DNA from: Borreliella bissettiae DN127
GTDB taxonomy: Bacteria; Spirochaetota; Spirochaetia; Borreliales; Borreliaceae
Assembly: GCF_000222305.1 (NCBI RefSeq)
Contig: NC_015921.1
Span: 186,001-250,000 of the forward strand
DNA: 64,000 nucleotides
Direction: 5' to 3'
Part shown: positions 25,597 to 34,681 of the stretch, piece after piece
Position numbering within the stretch: position 1 is the first letter of the stretch
How the letters are laid out: every line of letters begins with the position of its first letter
The notes under the pieces: model-generated
What the model was told of the DNA's origin: nothing
What the model saw: the letters and a program-made list of their open reading frames with translations, nothing else
Databases searched by the model: none
Program-made: the position numbers and the translations under genes

Positions 25597-28462
25597 AAAA
25601 CATACAAATTTTTCGGTATTATTGCTTTTAATTTTCTTACTTATCCTATCATTTGGGGGCTTTGGTTACTATATATATCAAAGCAAATTAAATGACAAAA
25701 ATCGAGAAATAATGCTAAACGAAGTTAAAAATAGCGTAATAGATCGAAACTATAAAAAAGCATATTCTGTTGCAAAACTTCTGCAAGATAAATACCCCAA
25801 AAATGAAGACATTACAATGCTTACAAATACACTAGCAGAAATTGCCAACAGCAGTCCTTTTGAATCAAACGAATTACAAAGAGACTCTGCAAATCAAATC
25901 TTAGACAAAATCAAAGGCCAAGACAATACAAAAACAAATGTAAACGAAAATTTTGATATAGCATTTAACAATAGATACATCAAAGACAGCACAATAACAG
26001 AAAACTACTCTGACAGAAACGATGATATTGGCATTGAAGATGAAGACATATCTGAATTTAAAAAAAGCAAAATCCCAGAAAAAATAAACCCAAATACAAA
26101 CCCGAAAGAAGAAGATCAACCAATACAATCTCCAAATTCCAAATTAAGTGTTAATGATCAAAAAAATTTATTTAATTTGGAAAAACTAAAAAAAAACTTA
26201 AGTGAAAAATCAAATAGTGAAAATATTTTAAACAGCTCTCAAAAAATAAAAAATGATACGCAAAACACAAATTCTTCCAAAGAACAAACTTCAGAGCATA
26301 TTTTAAAAACTCCAGACAACAGAAAATACTCAAACAATAGTAATGCTACAACTTTGAAAAAAAATCCTTCAAGCTCCCAAAAAGAAAGTGAACTTCCTCC
26401 ACCCAGTCAAGCAATAATAGAGAAAATTCATAGGCCATATAATTACTTAATAAAAAAAGAGCTCTACGAAATATTAGACAATATTAATACTGGCAAAGTC
26501 ACACTTGGAAAAAACAGATTAAAAGAATTAATTAAAAAAGGCCTAAGCAACAAATTTCAAAAAGTAAATGAGTTGATTGAAAGTTTAAAAAATAAAGAAG
26601 CTTCAAATTTACTATTAACCTTAATAAAAAAAGACATTGAACCAAATCTAATTAATGTACCAAAAGAACCTTACAAGAAAGAAATTTTTCAATTAAATAA
26701 AGAAAACAAGAAACCACAGCGCTTAGAGGATCTTAAATCTAAGGTTTATTCAATAAAACCCGTTGATCTTGAAAACAAAAAAACACGTCAACAAGCAATT
26801 AACGATCTAAACGAATTCTTGAAAAACAATCCTAATGACACCCATGCCTCTAAAACTTTAGCTCAAGCTAATAAAATACAATACCTGGAGGACCTTAAAT
26901 CTAAGGTTTATTCAATAAAACCCGTTGATCTTGAAAACAAAAAAACACGTCAACAAGCAATTAACGATCTAAACGAATTCTTGAAAAACAATCCTAATGA
27001 CACCCATGCCTCTAAAACTTTAGCTCAAGCTAATAAAATACAACACCTGGAGGATCTTAAATCTAAGGTTTATTCAATAAAGCCCGTTGATCTTGAAAAC
27101 AAAAAAACACGTCAACAAGCAATTAACGATCTAAACGAATTCTTGAAAAACAATCCTAATGACACCCATGCCTCTAAAACTTTAGCTCAAGCTAATAAAA
27201 TACAATACCTGGAGGACCTTAAATCTAAGGTTTATTCAATAAAACCCGTTGATCTTGAAAACAAAAAAACACGTCAACAAGCAATTAACGATCTAAACGA
27301 ATTCTTAAAAAACAATCCTAATGACGCCCATGCCTCTAAAACTTTAGCTCAAGCTTATGAAAACAATGGGGATTTGCTAAAAGCAGAAAATGCATACGAA
27401 AAAATTACCAAACTCACAAATACCCAAGAAGATCACTATAAACTCGGAATCATTAGATTCAAGCTTAAAAAGTATCAAAACTCAATAGCATCATTTGATC
27501 AAACAATAAAGCTCGACCCAAAACATAAAAAAGCACATAATAACAAAGGAATAGCTTTAATGATGCTTAATAAAAACAAAAAAGCAATAGAATCTTTTGA
27601 GAAAGCAATACAAATTGATAAAAATTATGACACTGCCTACTACCAAAAAGGTATAGCAGAAGAAAAAAATGGCGATATGCAACAAGCATTTGCAAGCTTT
27701 AAAAATGCCTACAATCTCGACAAAAAACCCAATTATGCATTAAAAGCTGGAATAGTCTCAAACAACTTGGGCAACTTCAAACAAAGTGAAGAATATTTAA
27801 ATTTTTTCAATGCCAATGCAAAAAAACCTAACGAAATTGCTATTTACAACCTGTCAATATCAAAATTTGAAAACAATAAACTTGAAGAATCTCTTGAAAT
27901 AATAAACAAAGCCATCGATTTAAATCCAGAAAAAAGTGAATATCTATATTTAAAAGCATCTATAAATCTTAAAAAAGGAAATTACCAAAATGCTATATCA
28001 CTTTACAACCTGGTAATTGAAAAAAACCCCGAAAATACTTCAGCCTATATAAACCTAGCAAAAGCATACGAAAAATCGGGAAATAAAAGTCAAGCAATCT
28101 CAACTCTTGAAAAGATAATAAACAAAAATAATAAATTAGCCTTAAACAATCTGGGAATACTTTACAAAAAAGAAAAAAATTATCAAAAAGCAATTGAAAT
28201 TTTTGAAAAAGCGATAACCAATTCAGATATTGAAGCAAAATATAATCTTGCAACCACCCTAATTGAAATTAATGATAATGCAAGAGCTAAAGACCTTCTA
28301 AGAGAATATACAAAATTAAAACCAAACAATCCAGAAGCCTTACATGCACTAGGAATAATAGAATACAATGAAAATAACAATGATCAAACATTAAGAGAAC
28401 TTATAAAAAAATTTCCAAATTACAAAAAAAATGAAAATATTAAAAAAATAATAGGAATATAA
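25589..28462 (+). CDS. lmp1: Surface-located membrane protein 1 (Lmp1), with four 54-residue repeats
   Basis: 957 residues. Order: short cytoplasmic head, one membrane segment (~8-30), a low-complexity Lys/Asn/Ser/Glu-rich region (~90-290), four nearly identical 54-residue repeats (~380-590) and a long C-terminal TPR array (~595-950). From memory, Lmp1 of B31 has this three-part layout, contributes to serum resistance and has 1,119 residues; the 162-residue difference equals exactly three repeat units. Exposure on the surface is known from the literature, not visible in sequence. Confidence 0.9.
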   Translation: MNKKHTNFSVLLLLIFLLILSFGGFGYYIYQSKLNDKNREIMLNEVKNSVIDRNYKKAYSVAKLLQDKYPKNEDITMLTNTLAEIANSSPFESNELQRDSANQILDKIKGQDNTKTNVNENFDIAFNNRYIKDSTITENYSDRNDDIGIEDEDISEFKKSKIPEKINPNTNPKEEDQPIQSPNSKLSVNDQKNLFNLEKLKKNLSEKSNSENILNSSQKIKNDTQNTNSSKEQTSEHILKTPDNRKYSNNSNATTLKKNPSSSQKESELPPPSQAIIEKIHRPYNYLIKKELYEILDNINTGKVTLGKNRLKELIKKGLSNKFQKVNELIESLKNKEASNLLLTLIKKDIEPNLINVPKEPYKKEIFQLNKENKKPQRLEDLKSKVYSIKPVDLENKKTRQQAINDLNEFLKNNPNDTHASKTLAQANKIQYLEDLKSKVYSIKPVDLENKKTRQQAINDLNEFLKNNPNDTHASKTLAQANKIQHLEDLKSKVYSIKPVDLENKKTRQQAINDLNEFLKNNPNDTHASKTLAQANKIQYLEDLKSKVYSIKPVDLENKKTRQQAINDLNEFLKNNPNDAHASKTLAQAYENNGDLLKAENAYEKITKLTNTQEDHYKLGIIRFKLKKYQNSIASFDQTIKLDPKHKKAHNNKGIALMMLNKNKKAIESFEKAIQIDKNYDTAYYQKGIAEEKNGDMQQAFASFKNAYNLDKKPNYALKAGIVSNNLGNFKQSEEYLNFFNANAKKPNEIAIYNLSISKFENNKLEESLEIINKAIDLNPEKSEYLYLKASINLKKGNYQNAISLYNLVIEKNPENTSAYINLAKAYEKSGNKSQAISTLEKIINKNNKLALNNLGILYKKEKNYQKAIEIFEKAITNSDIEAKYNLATTLIEINDNARAKDLLREYTKLKPNNPEALHALGIIEYNENNNDQTLRELIKKFPNYKKNENIKKIIGI
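26726..27373 (+). repeat. Tandem array of four 162-bp units inside lmp1
   Basis: Units begin at 26726, 26888, 27050 and 27212, exactly 162 bp apart, each encoding 54 residues from EDLKSKVYSIKPVD to the region of LAQANKIQ. The copies differ at only a few positions (gat/gac, aaa/aag, acc/gcc). The last unit breaks off after CTCAAGCT around 27354, where the TPR region starts. In-frame units this similar can gain or lose copies without a frameshift. Confidence 0.97.
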
Positions 28463-28468
28463 ATTTCA

Positions 28469-30304
28469 ATGAACAAAATAAGATTCTTAGATAAATACTT
28501 GGTTCAAAAAATAGCAGCAGGAGAATCAATAGACAGACCGTGTTCAATATTAAGAGAATTACTAGACAATTCAATAGATTCTGGAGCTACTAAAATTGAG
28601 GTTTTTCTTGAAGAGGGAGGAATTCACAAAATCTTAATAATAGATAATGGAAGCGGAATAAGTAAAGAGGACTTAAAAATCTGTTATCTACCACACACTA
28701 CTTCAAAAATATCATCAGAAGAAGATTTAAGAAAAATAGAAACTCTAGGATTTAGAGGAGAGGCTCTCTCTAGTATTGCAATTTGCTCCAACATTTCAAT
28801 AACAAGCTCAACAACTAGCAATGAAAGCTATCAAATAGAAATAGAAAATGGAATTGAAAAATGCTTTAAAAAACAACCTGCCATAAACGGAACAATAGTA
28901 GATGTCACAAAAATATTTCACAACTTCCCAGCGAGGAAAAGATTCTTAAAGCAAGAACCCATTGAAACAAAAATGTGTCTAAAAGTTTTAGAAGAAAAAA
29001 TAATAACACACCCCGAAATCAATTTCGAAATTAATTTAAATCAAAAGCTAAGAAAAATTTACTTTAAAGAATCGTTAATTGACAGGGTTCAAAATGTATA
29101 TGGAAATGTAATAGAAAATAATAAATTTAGAGTCTTAAAAAAAGAACATGACAATATAAAAATAGAAATATTTTTAGCACCAGATAACTTTTCTAAAAAA
29201 AGTAAAAGACATATTAAAACATTTGTCAATAGAAGACCTATCGATCAAAAAGATCTCTTAGAGGCAATAACTAATGGGCACAGCAGAATACTTTCTCCTG
29301 GCAACTTTCCAATATGTTATCTATTTTTAGAAATAAACCCTGAATATATTGACTTTAATGTACACCCGCAAAAAAAAGAAGTAAGATTTTACAATCTTCC
29401 ATTTTTATTTAAACTAATATCTGACAATATTAATAATTTTTTTGATAAAAACATAAATAACTACCAAGACATAATAATAAAAAGACAATTAACAGAAGAT
29501 GATCATTTAATAGAAATGATAAACGAACCAGAAAACTTTAATAAATTCAACACATATGATATACCACAAAACAACTATTTAGAAAAAGAAGATAATATAA
29601 AAGAACTAGACAAAACCATACCACAAGGCAATATTGACCTTAAAAGGTACAATTCAATTATACAAAATAGACCAACACTTAAGGAAAACATTGAAAACAT
29701 TTTCTCTGACAACTTTTTAGAATTTGAAGAACTGCCAAATAAAAATGAAAAAGAAGAAATAAAGTTTAACTATATTGGACAAATATTCTCTGAATTTTTA
29801 ATCGTTGAAAAAATAAATGAAATTTACTTCATAGACCAACACGCAGTTCACGAAAAAATAATATATGAAAAACTTAGAAATTCAAAAAAAACTATTCAAA
29901 AGCTTCTAATACCAATTGAATTCACAGTAGTTGATAAAAACATAGAAGAAATTATAAATAGCGAAATAGAAGAATACAAAAAATTGGACATTATAATATC
30001 TAAAATAGGCTCTAAAAAATATCAACTTGAATCTATTCCTAATATTTGTAGTCAATATGAAAATACTCTTATTAACTTTTTTCAATCAAGAAGAAGCAGA
30101 ACAATAAATTCTCTTGAATCTGACTTATATGCAACTATTGCCTGCAGAAAGGCTGTTAAAGCAAATGACATATTAAGCATTGAATTTAGTAAATTTTTAA
30201 TAAATGAATTTTTTAAACTAGAAATCAAACATTGTCCTCATGGACGAAAAATTTATTACAAAATATCTAAGTTTGATCTTGAAAAAAAAGTTGCCAGAGC
30301 ATAA
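28469..30304 (+). CDS. mutL: DNA mismatch repair protein MutL
   Basis: 611 residues. N-terminal GHKL ATPase motifs: [18 protein letters not shown] and [10 protein letters not shown]. The C-terminal dimer domain has [12 protein letters not shown] (456-467), which matches the DQHAxxExxxxE metal-binding endonuclease motif, plus ACRKAVKA and CPHGRK. It therefore looks like the nicking type of MutL used by bacteria without MutH. mutS is not in the window. It follows lmp1 after 6 nt. Confidence 0.95.
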   Translation: MNKIRFLDKYLVQKIAAGESIDRPCSILRELLDNSIDSGATKIEVFLEEGGIHKILIIDNGSGISKEDLKICYLPHTTSKISSEEDLRKIETLGFRGEALSSIAICSNISITSSTTSNESYQIEIENGIEKCFKKQPAINGTIVDVTKIFHNFPARKRFLKQEPIETKMCLKVLEEKIITHPEINFEINLNQKLRKIYFKESLIDRVQNVYGNVIENNKFRVLKKEHDNIKIEIFLAPDNFSKKSKRHIKTFVNRRPIDQKDLLEAITNGHSRILSPGNFPICYLFLEINPEYIDFNVHPQKKEVRFYNLPFLFKLISDNINNFFDKNINNYQDIIIKRQLTEDDHLIEMINEPENFNKFNTYDIPQNNYLEKEDNIKELDKTIPQGNIDLKRYNSIIQNRPTLKENIENIFSDNFLEFEELPNKNEKEEIKFNYIGQIFSEFLIVEKINEIYFIDQHAVHEKIIYEKLRNSKKTIQKLLIPIEFTVVDKNIEEIINSEIEEYKKLDIIISKIGSKKYQLESIPNICSQYENTLINFFQSRRSRTINSLESDLYATIACRKAVKANDILSIEFSKFLINEFFKLEIKHCPHGRKIYYKISKFDLEKKVARA

Positions 30305-30322
30305 AATAAAATCAGAGTTCCC

Positions 30323-31357
30323 ATGATAAAAAAAATCAAATCAGAAATCAACTTGTTAAAGATAGAAAAAGAAAAAAGTTTAATTGAACTTGGAAAAATA
30401 TTGAAAAATAATAATATAGTAGAATTAAAAAATTTAAACCACTATCCCAATTTAAAATTAGTAGAAAAAGAATTGTATCAAATGAAAAGCAATTTAAGCA
30501 AATCAGAAGAAACTGAAAACATATTAAAAAATTTAAACAAAAAGATTTATATTCTTAAAAAAGAATATAAATCTACTAGTAAATCATATAAAAAAAACCT
30601 TAAAGAAATTGCTAAAACAATAATCGAAATTTATCCTCAAAATTTAGAATTAATATCAAAATACAATATGAATTTTTCTAAATTGAAACTTGAAAAATAT
30701 AAAAAAATAGAATTAGCAAGTGAACATAAAACAAAAAATTATTTACAAAAAATAATGCTTAAAGTCAACTCAGCAATAAACAATATCATCCATATGATAA
30801 ATGTATATAAAATATCAAAAGAATTTGAAAAGCGGGTATTCACAAAATATTATCCTTATGAAAACTTTGAAAGCATAATAAATGAATTTTCATTAAATAA
30901 AAAATTAAACAATGTAGTTGTTAAAGAATTTAAAATAATGAATGAAATCAAAACAAATATAAAAAACATAAAAGAAGAAATAAAAGAAATAATATCTACA
31001 AGCAAAAAAGAAAAAATATATAAAAAGAATAAAATAAAAAACGAAATCAATGCTATTACAAAAAATAAAGAAAATATTTTAAAAAAAATTGCTGAAGAAT
31101 TTATTGAAACTACAAAAAAAGATAAAATTACAGCTAAAAACACTGCAATCAGCTCAATAATCCAAAAAATAGAAAAAATAAATCAAAAAATATTAAACTT
31201 AAATAATGATTTAATAAAAACAACAAAACAAGAAGAAATAAAAAATATTCAACAAAAAATGCAAATCCTAGCAAAAGAAAAAAATAAAATTAATAACAAA
31301 TTAGATGCATTAACTTCTAAAATAGAAGCTATTCAAAATGAACTTGACAATGAATAA
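30323..31357 (+). CDS. Coiled-coil protein of unknown function
   Basis: 344 residues, about a quarter lysine and rich in Ile, Asn and Glu, with long heptad stretches at both ends (~1-90 and ~215-344). There is no signal peptide or membrane span. It follows mutL by 18 nt and precedes a tRNA gene. I assign no function. Confidence 0.7.
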   Translation: MIKKIKSEINLLKIEKEKSLIELGKILKNNNIVELKNLNHYPNLKLVEKELYQMKSNLSKSEETENILKNLNKKIYILKKEYKSTSKSYKKNLKEIAKTIIEIYPQNLELISKYNMNFSKLKLEKYKKIELASEHKTKNYLQKIMLKVNSAINNIIHMINVYKISKEFEKRVFTKYYPYENFESIINEFSLNKKLNNVVVKEFKIMNEIKTNIKNIKEEIKEIISTSKKEKIYKKNKIKNEINAITKNKENILKKIAEEFIETTKKDKITAKNTAISSIIQKIEKINQKILNLNNDLIKTTKQEEIKNIQQKMQILAKEKNKINNKLDALTSKIEAIQNELDNE

Positions 31358-31384
31358 AAAATAAATATAATAAATTAAAGCTAA

Positions 31385-31458
31385 GGGCCTATAGCTCAGT
31401 TGGTTAGAGCACCCGACTCATAATCGGTAGGTCCCAGGTTCAAGTCCTGGTGGGCCCA
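31385..31458 (+). tRNA. tRNA with CAT anticodon (elongator Met or lysidine-type Ile)
   Basis: 74-nt cloverleaf: acceptor GGGCCTA/TGGGCCC, D arm AGCTCAGTTGGTTAGAGC, anticodon stem CCGA/TCGG with loop CTCATAA, T arm CCAGGTTCAAGTCCTGG and discriminator A. The G1-C72 pair and the lack of three G-C pairs in the anticodon stem exclude the initiator. Elongator Met and Ile2 share this anticodon and I cannot separate them by eye. Confidence 0.93.
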
Positions 31459-31468
31459 TTTGATCTTT

Positions 31469-32122
31469 TCAATTAACCTTAAAAAAAAGATTTGAATTTT
31501 TTTCGACATAATAAAAGCTTATATAATTATCAAATGTTTTATCAATCTCTAGGGTATCTATTGAATCAATTTTAGCAACCGAAGAAATAGGATGTAGTTT
31601 GTCTTTATAAGTTTTAACAAAAAATACTTTAGAATTGCTTAACTTGTTTAACATTGCCATATCTTTAGACTTATATACATAATTGTGAACATCATCTAAA
31701 TCATACTTTGACATTCTCAGAGAAATAACAAGCTCTTTATTGTACACCCTCATGCCCTTATCAAAAAGACGAACGCATGAAGTAAAATCTTCAAAAGTTT
31801 TATCAAAAAAATTAAACCTCAAATCCCTACAATATAGAATATCCTTGCCAAGGTTAGAATCAATAAAAAAAGAGCTATAATCATTATTAATCACTTGAAT
31901 AAACTCATTAGTGTTCTTATTCTCTATTGATAATTTAAAAACATCTTTTGGATTTAGAACTTTAATTGCAAAATCAAAACTCATGGAGTAATCTAAACGA
32001 TTTTCAGTAAAATAATAATTTATCTTATAATCAAGCTCTTTTATTTCCGGATAATTCATTTCACAAGAAAAAGCAAAACAACAAAAAAACAATATTAATT
32101 TAACTTTTAATCCGTTCTGCAT
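31469..32122 (-). CDS. Putative lipoprotein of unknown function
   Basis: 217 residues. A hydrophobic N-terminus ends in CCFAFSC, which works as a spirochaetal lipobox with Cys20 as the probable acylated residue. The mature region has no motif I know. The start overlaps the end of efp by 23 bp; an AAAGAG sequence upstream supports it. It ends 10 bp from the CAU tRNA on the other strand. Confidence 0.75.
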   Translation of the reverse strand: MQNGLKVKLILFFCCFAFSCEMNYPEIKELDYKINYYFTENRLDYSMSFDFAIKVLNPKDVFKLSIENKNTNEFIQVINNDYSSFFIDSNLGKDILYCRDLRFNFFDKTFEDFTSCVRLFDKGMRVYNKELVISLRMSKYDLDDVHNYVYKSKDMAMLNKLSNSKVFFVKTYKDKLHPISSVAKIDSIDTLEIDKTFDNYISFYYVEKNSNLFFKVN

Positions 32123-32678
32123 ACTCTTTAGTTTCAGAATTAACTAAAATCCTATCTCCAACGTTAATAAAAAGTGGAGCTTTTACTACAAGTCCTGTAT
32201 TAAGAGTAATATTTTTCATTGCATTTGTTACAGTGTCGCCCTTAACAGCTGCCTCAACCTCTACAACTTCAAAAGCAATCTTTGGAGCCAGCTTAATATC
32301 AATAACCACATTGTCAAACATTATAAGAGAATAGATTTCCGACTCCTGCAAAAAAAGTACCTTATCTTGAAAATTAGCACTTTCTTTTAAATCCAAGCTA
32401 ACTTGATCATAAGTTTCTAAATCCATAAAAACCAAAACGTCTTTATCTTTGTATAAATACTGGGCACTAACTTCATAAATTTCAATAGCTTCTGCAGTAT
32501 CTGCTCCTTTTAAAGTTTCTCTAATGACAAGTTTGTTTTTCAAGTTTTTAAGCTTTAACCTTACTATTGCCCCTCCCCTACCTGTTTTTGAAAATTCTCT
32601 CTCAAGAACAATATGAGGAACCCCCTTGATAAGCAAAAAAGAACCTTTTTCAATCTCGCTAGATTTCACTACTGCCAT
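32100..32678 (-). CDS. efp: Elongation factor P
   Basis: 192 residues with the three EF-P beta-barrel domains (KGVPHIVLE; MDLETYDQVSL; AVKGDTVTNAMK; TGLVVKAPLFINVGD). It helps ribosomes form bonds between prolines. The domain I tip reads KTGRGGA, with Arg34 where E. coli-type EF-P has the modified Lys34. Arg-type EF-Ps are glycosylated by EarP in some bacteria. A lipoprotein gene overlaps its 3' end. Confidence 0.95.
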   Translation of the reverse strand: MAVVKSSEIEKGSFLLIKGVPHIVLEREFSKTGRGGAIVRLKLKNLKNKLVIRETLKGADTAEAIEIYEVSAQYLYKDKDVLVFMDLETYDQVSLDLKESANFQDKVLFLQESEIYSLIMFDNVVIDIKLAPKIAFEVVEVEAAVKGDTVTNAMKNITLNTGLVVKAPLFINVGDRILVNSETKEYAERIKS

Positions 32679-32790
32679 TTAAATACCTCGCAAAACTTAA
32701 CATACAAATCTAGTAGTAATTTATACCAAAAAATTAAAATATTTGCTATTATTCCTCAATTATAACTTAATCAATAAAGTTAATTTACAA

Positions 32791-32818
32791 TTGACTTATT
32801 TTAAATTAATGATATTAT
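32791..32818 (+). promoter_or_regulatory. Promoter for pstSCAB
   Basis: TTGACT at 32791-32796 and TATTAT at 32813-32818 with a 16-bp spacer, 26 bp before the pstS ATG. This is close to the sigma-70 consensus. I see no Pho-box-like direct repeats around it. Confidence 0.65.
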
Positions 32819-32843
32819 ATACTTAAACAAAGGAGTTTACTTG

Positions 32844-33683
32844 ATGAAAAAATTTATTATCTTAATTTTTATGCTATCAACAAGTTTATTATACAACTGT
32901 AAAAATCAAGACAATGAAAAAATTGTATCAATTGGGGGATCTACAACTGTAAGCCCAATACTAGACGAAATGATTTTAAGATATAATAAAATAAATAATA
33001 ATACTAAAGTAACATACGATGCACAAGGAAGTAGCGTTGGCATAAACGGACTATTTAACAAAATATACAAAATAGCAATATCATCAAGAGATTTAACAAA
33101 AGAAGAAATTGAACAGGGAGCAAAAGAAACTGTATTCGCTTATGATGCTTTAATTTTCATTACAAGCCCTGAAATAAAAATTACAAATATTACAGAAGAA
33201 AATCTAGCTAAAATACTAAACGGAGAAATTCAAAATTGGAAACAAGTAGGAGGCCCTGATGCTAAAATCAACTTTATTAATCGAGACTCTTCTTCTGGTT
33301 CTTATTCATCTATAAAAGATCTACTTCTTAATAAAATATTTAAAACTCACGAAGAAGCTCAATTTAGACAAGACGGAATAGTTGTAAAATCTAATGGAGA
33401 GGTAATTGAAAAAACAAGCCTTACTCCGCACTCAATAGGATATATAGGTCTTGGATACGCAAAAAATTCAATAGAAAAGGGTTTAAATATTCTTTCTGTC
33501 AATAGTACATATCCTACAAAAGAAACAATAAATAACAATAAATATACCATTAAGAGAAATTTAATAATAGTTACAAATAACAAATACGAAGATAAAAGCG
33601 TAACTCAATTTATTGATTTCATGACAAGCTCAACCGGACAAGATATTGTTGAAGAACAAGGTTTTTTAGGGATAAAAACATAA
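32844..33683 (+). CDS. pstS: Phosphate ABC transporter substrate-binding lipoprotein PstS
   Basis: 279 residues from the ATG at 32844, which has AAAGGAG 8 nt upstream; the TTG just before it would be too close. The signal ends in LLYNC, making Cys19 the lipid anchor. Phosphate-pocket motifs: GGSTTV (31-36), ISSRDLT (79-85) and RDSSSGS (147-153). It captures phosphate in the periplasm for PstCAB. The 89-bp gap to pstC holds a perfect palindrome. Confidence 0.95.
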   Translation: MKKFIILIFMLSTSLLYNCKNQDNEKIVSIGGSTTVSPILDEMILRYNKINNNTKVTYDAQGSSVGINGLFNKIYKIAISSRDLTKEEIEQGAKETVFAYDALIFITSPEIKITNITEENLAKILNGEIQNWKQVGGPDAKINFINRDSSSGSYSSIKDLLLNKIFKTHEEAQFRQDGIVVKSNGEVIEKTSLTPHSIGYIGLGYAKNSIEKGLNILSVNSTYPTKETINNNKYTIKRNLIIVTNNKYEDKSVTQFIDFMTSSTGQDIVEEQGFLGIKT

Positions 33684-33704
33684 TTAAATTAAAGGGAAAA
33701 ATAC

Positions 33705-33724
33705 TTGACTTAATATTAAGTCAA
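33705..33724. promoter_or_regulatory. Perfect 20-bp palindrome between pstS and pstC
   Basis: TTGACTTAAT followed directly by its exact reverse complement. As RNA it makes an 8-bp stem with a 4-base loop; as DNA it is a symmetric site that could bind a dimeric regulator, and each half starts with a -35-like TTGACT. It lacks a T-run for a classic terminator. Confidence 0.6.
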
Positions 33725-33772
33725 ATAATACAATTTAACACTGACATGAGCTTTAAGGGATTCTTTTAAAAA

Positions 33773-34681
33773 ATGCATCTAAGCTTAAAGACAAAAAGAA
33801 AAATAATTGAAATTATTTTCAAATCTTTTATTCTTATATCTGCAGTAATAAGCTTTCTATCAATATTGTTTTTAGGTTTGTTCATATTAAAAACCGGAAT
33901 AACGCCATTTATTAATAACAAAATTAAAATTTTAAACTTTTTATTTAGCACAAATTGGGATCCTACTAGCAATATTCAAAAATCTTATGGTATCTTAGCA
34001 TTCATTATTAATTCCTTTTTAACTACACTTTTTTCTATTGTAATTGCTTTACCAATTGGATTGGGATTTGCAATATATTTACTTGAAAAAGCGAAAGGAT
34101 TTTATAGAAAATTTTTACAAACAGTAATAGAGCTTTTGGCAGGAATCCCCAGTGTGGTTTACGGATTTTTTGGAAGCACATTTATTGCAGCTTTAGTAAA
34201 AAACATTTTTCAAAGAGAAGACAATTTGGGATACAATTTAATAAGCTCATCACTAATATTAAGCATAATGATAGTTCCTACAATAATTAGCGTTTGTTAT
34301 TCATCGCTTAAAGCCGTTCCCAAATCATATAAATTTGCATCTCTTGCATTAGCAGCAACAGACTGGCAAACGATATATAAAATAATAATACCATCGGCTA
34401 GTCGAGGTATTTTAGCAGGAACAATATTGGCAATAGGAAGAGCTATTGGAGAAACAGTAGCAGTACTAATGGTAGGAGGAGGCTCTCCTCTTTTTATAAA
34501 AAACGTATTTTCTCCCATTAGAACGCTAACCGTAAATATTGCTATGGACATGGGATACGCCTCAGGTGTTCATAGAGAAGCTCTATTTTCTACAGCTTTA
34601 GTATTATTGCTATTTTCAATAATTACAAATTTACTCAAAAATTTTATACTATCTTCAAATAAAGGGTTAAAGAAAAAGTGA
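33773..34681 (+). CDS. pstC: Phosphate ABC transporter permease PstC
   Basis: 302 residues, about six membrane segments. The cytoplasmic EAA loop that contacts the ATPase is visible (SLALAATDWQTIYKIIIPSA, residues ~190-210), with AIGRAIGETVAVLMVGG typical of PstC. It follows pstS by 89 bp and overlaps pstA by 4 bp. Confidence 0.95.
   Translation: MHLSLKTKRKIIEIIFKSFILISAVISFLSILFLGLFILKTGITPFINNKIKILNFLFSTNWDPTSNIQKSYGILAFIINSFLTTLFSIVIALPIGLGFAIYLLEKAKGFYRKFLQTVIELLAGIPSVVYGFFGSTFIAALVKNIFQREDNLGYNLISSSLILSIMIVPTIISVCYSSLKAVPKSYKFASLALAATDWQTIYKIIIPSASRGILAGTILAIGRAIGETVAVLMVGGGSPLFIKNVFSPIRTLTVNIAMDMGYASGVHREALFSTALVLLLFSIITNLLKNFILSSNKGLKKK

Noticed and set aside
26726-27373. CRISPR-like regular repeats
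   Set aside because: The 162-bp units are contiguous, coding and in frame within lmp1, with no spacers.
31385-31458. Initiator tRNA-fMet
   Set aside because: The CAT anticodon fits, but position 1-72 is paired G-C and the anticodon stem lacks three consecutive G-C pairs.
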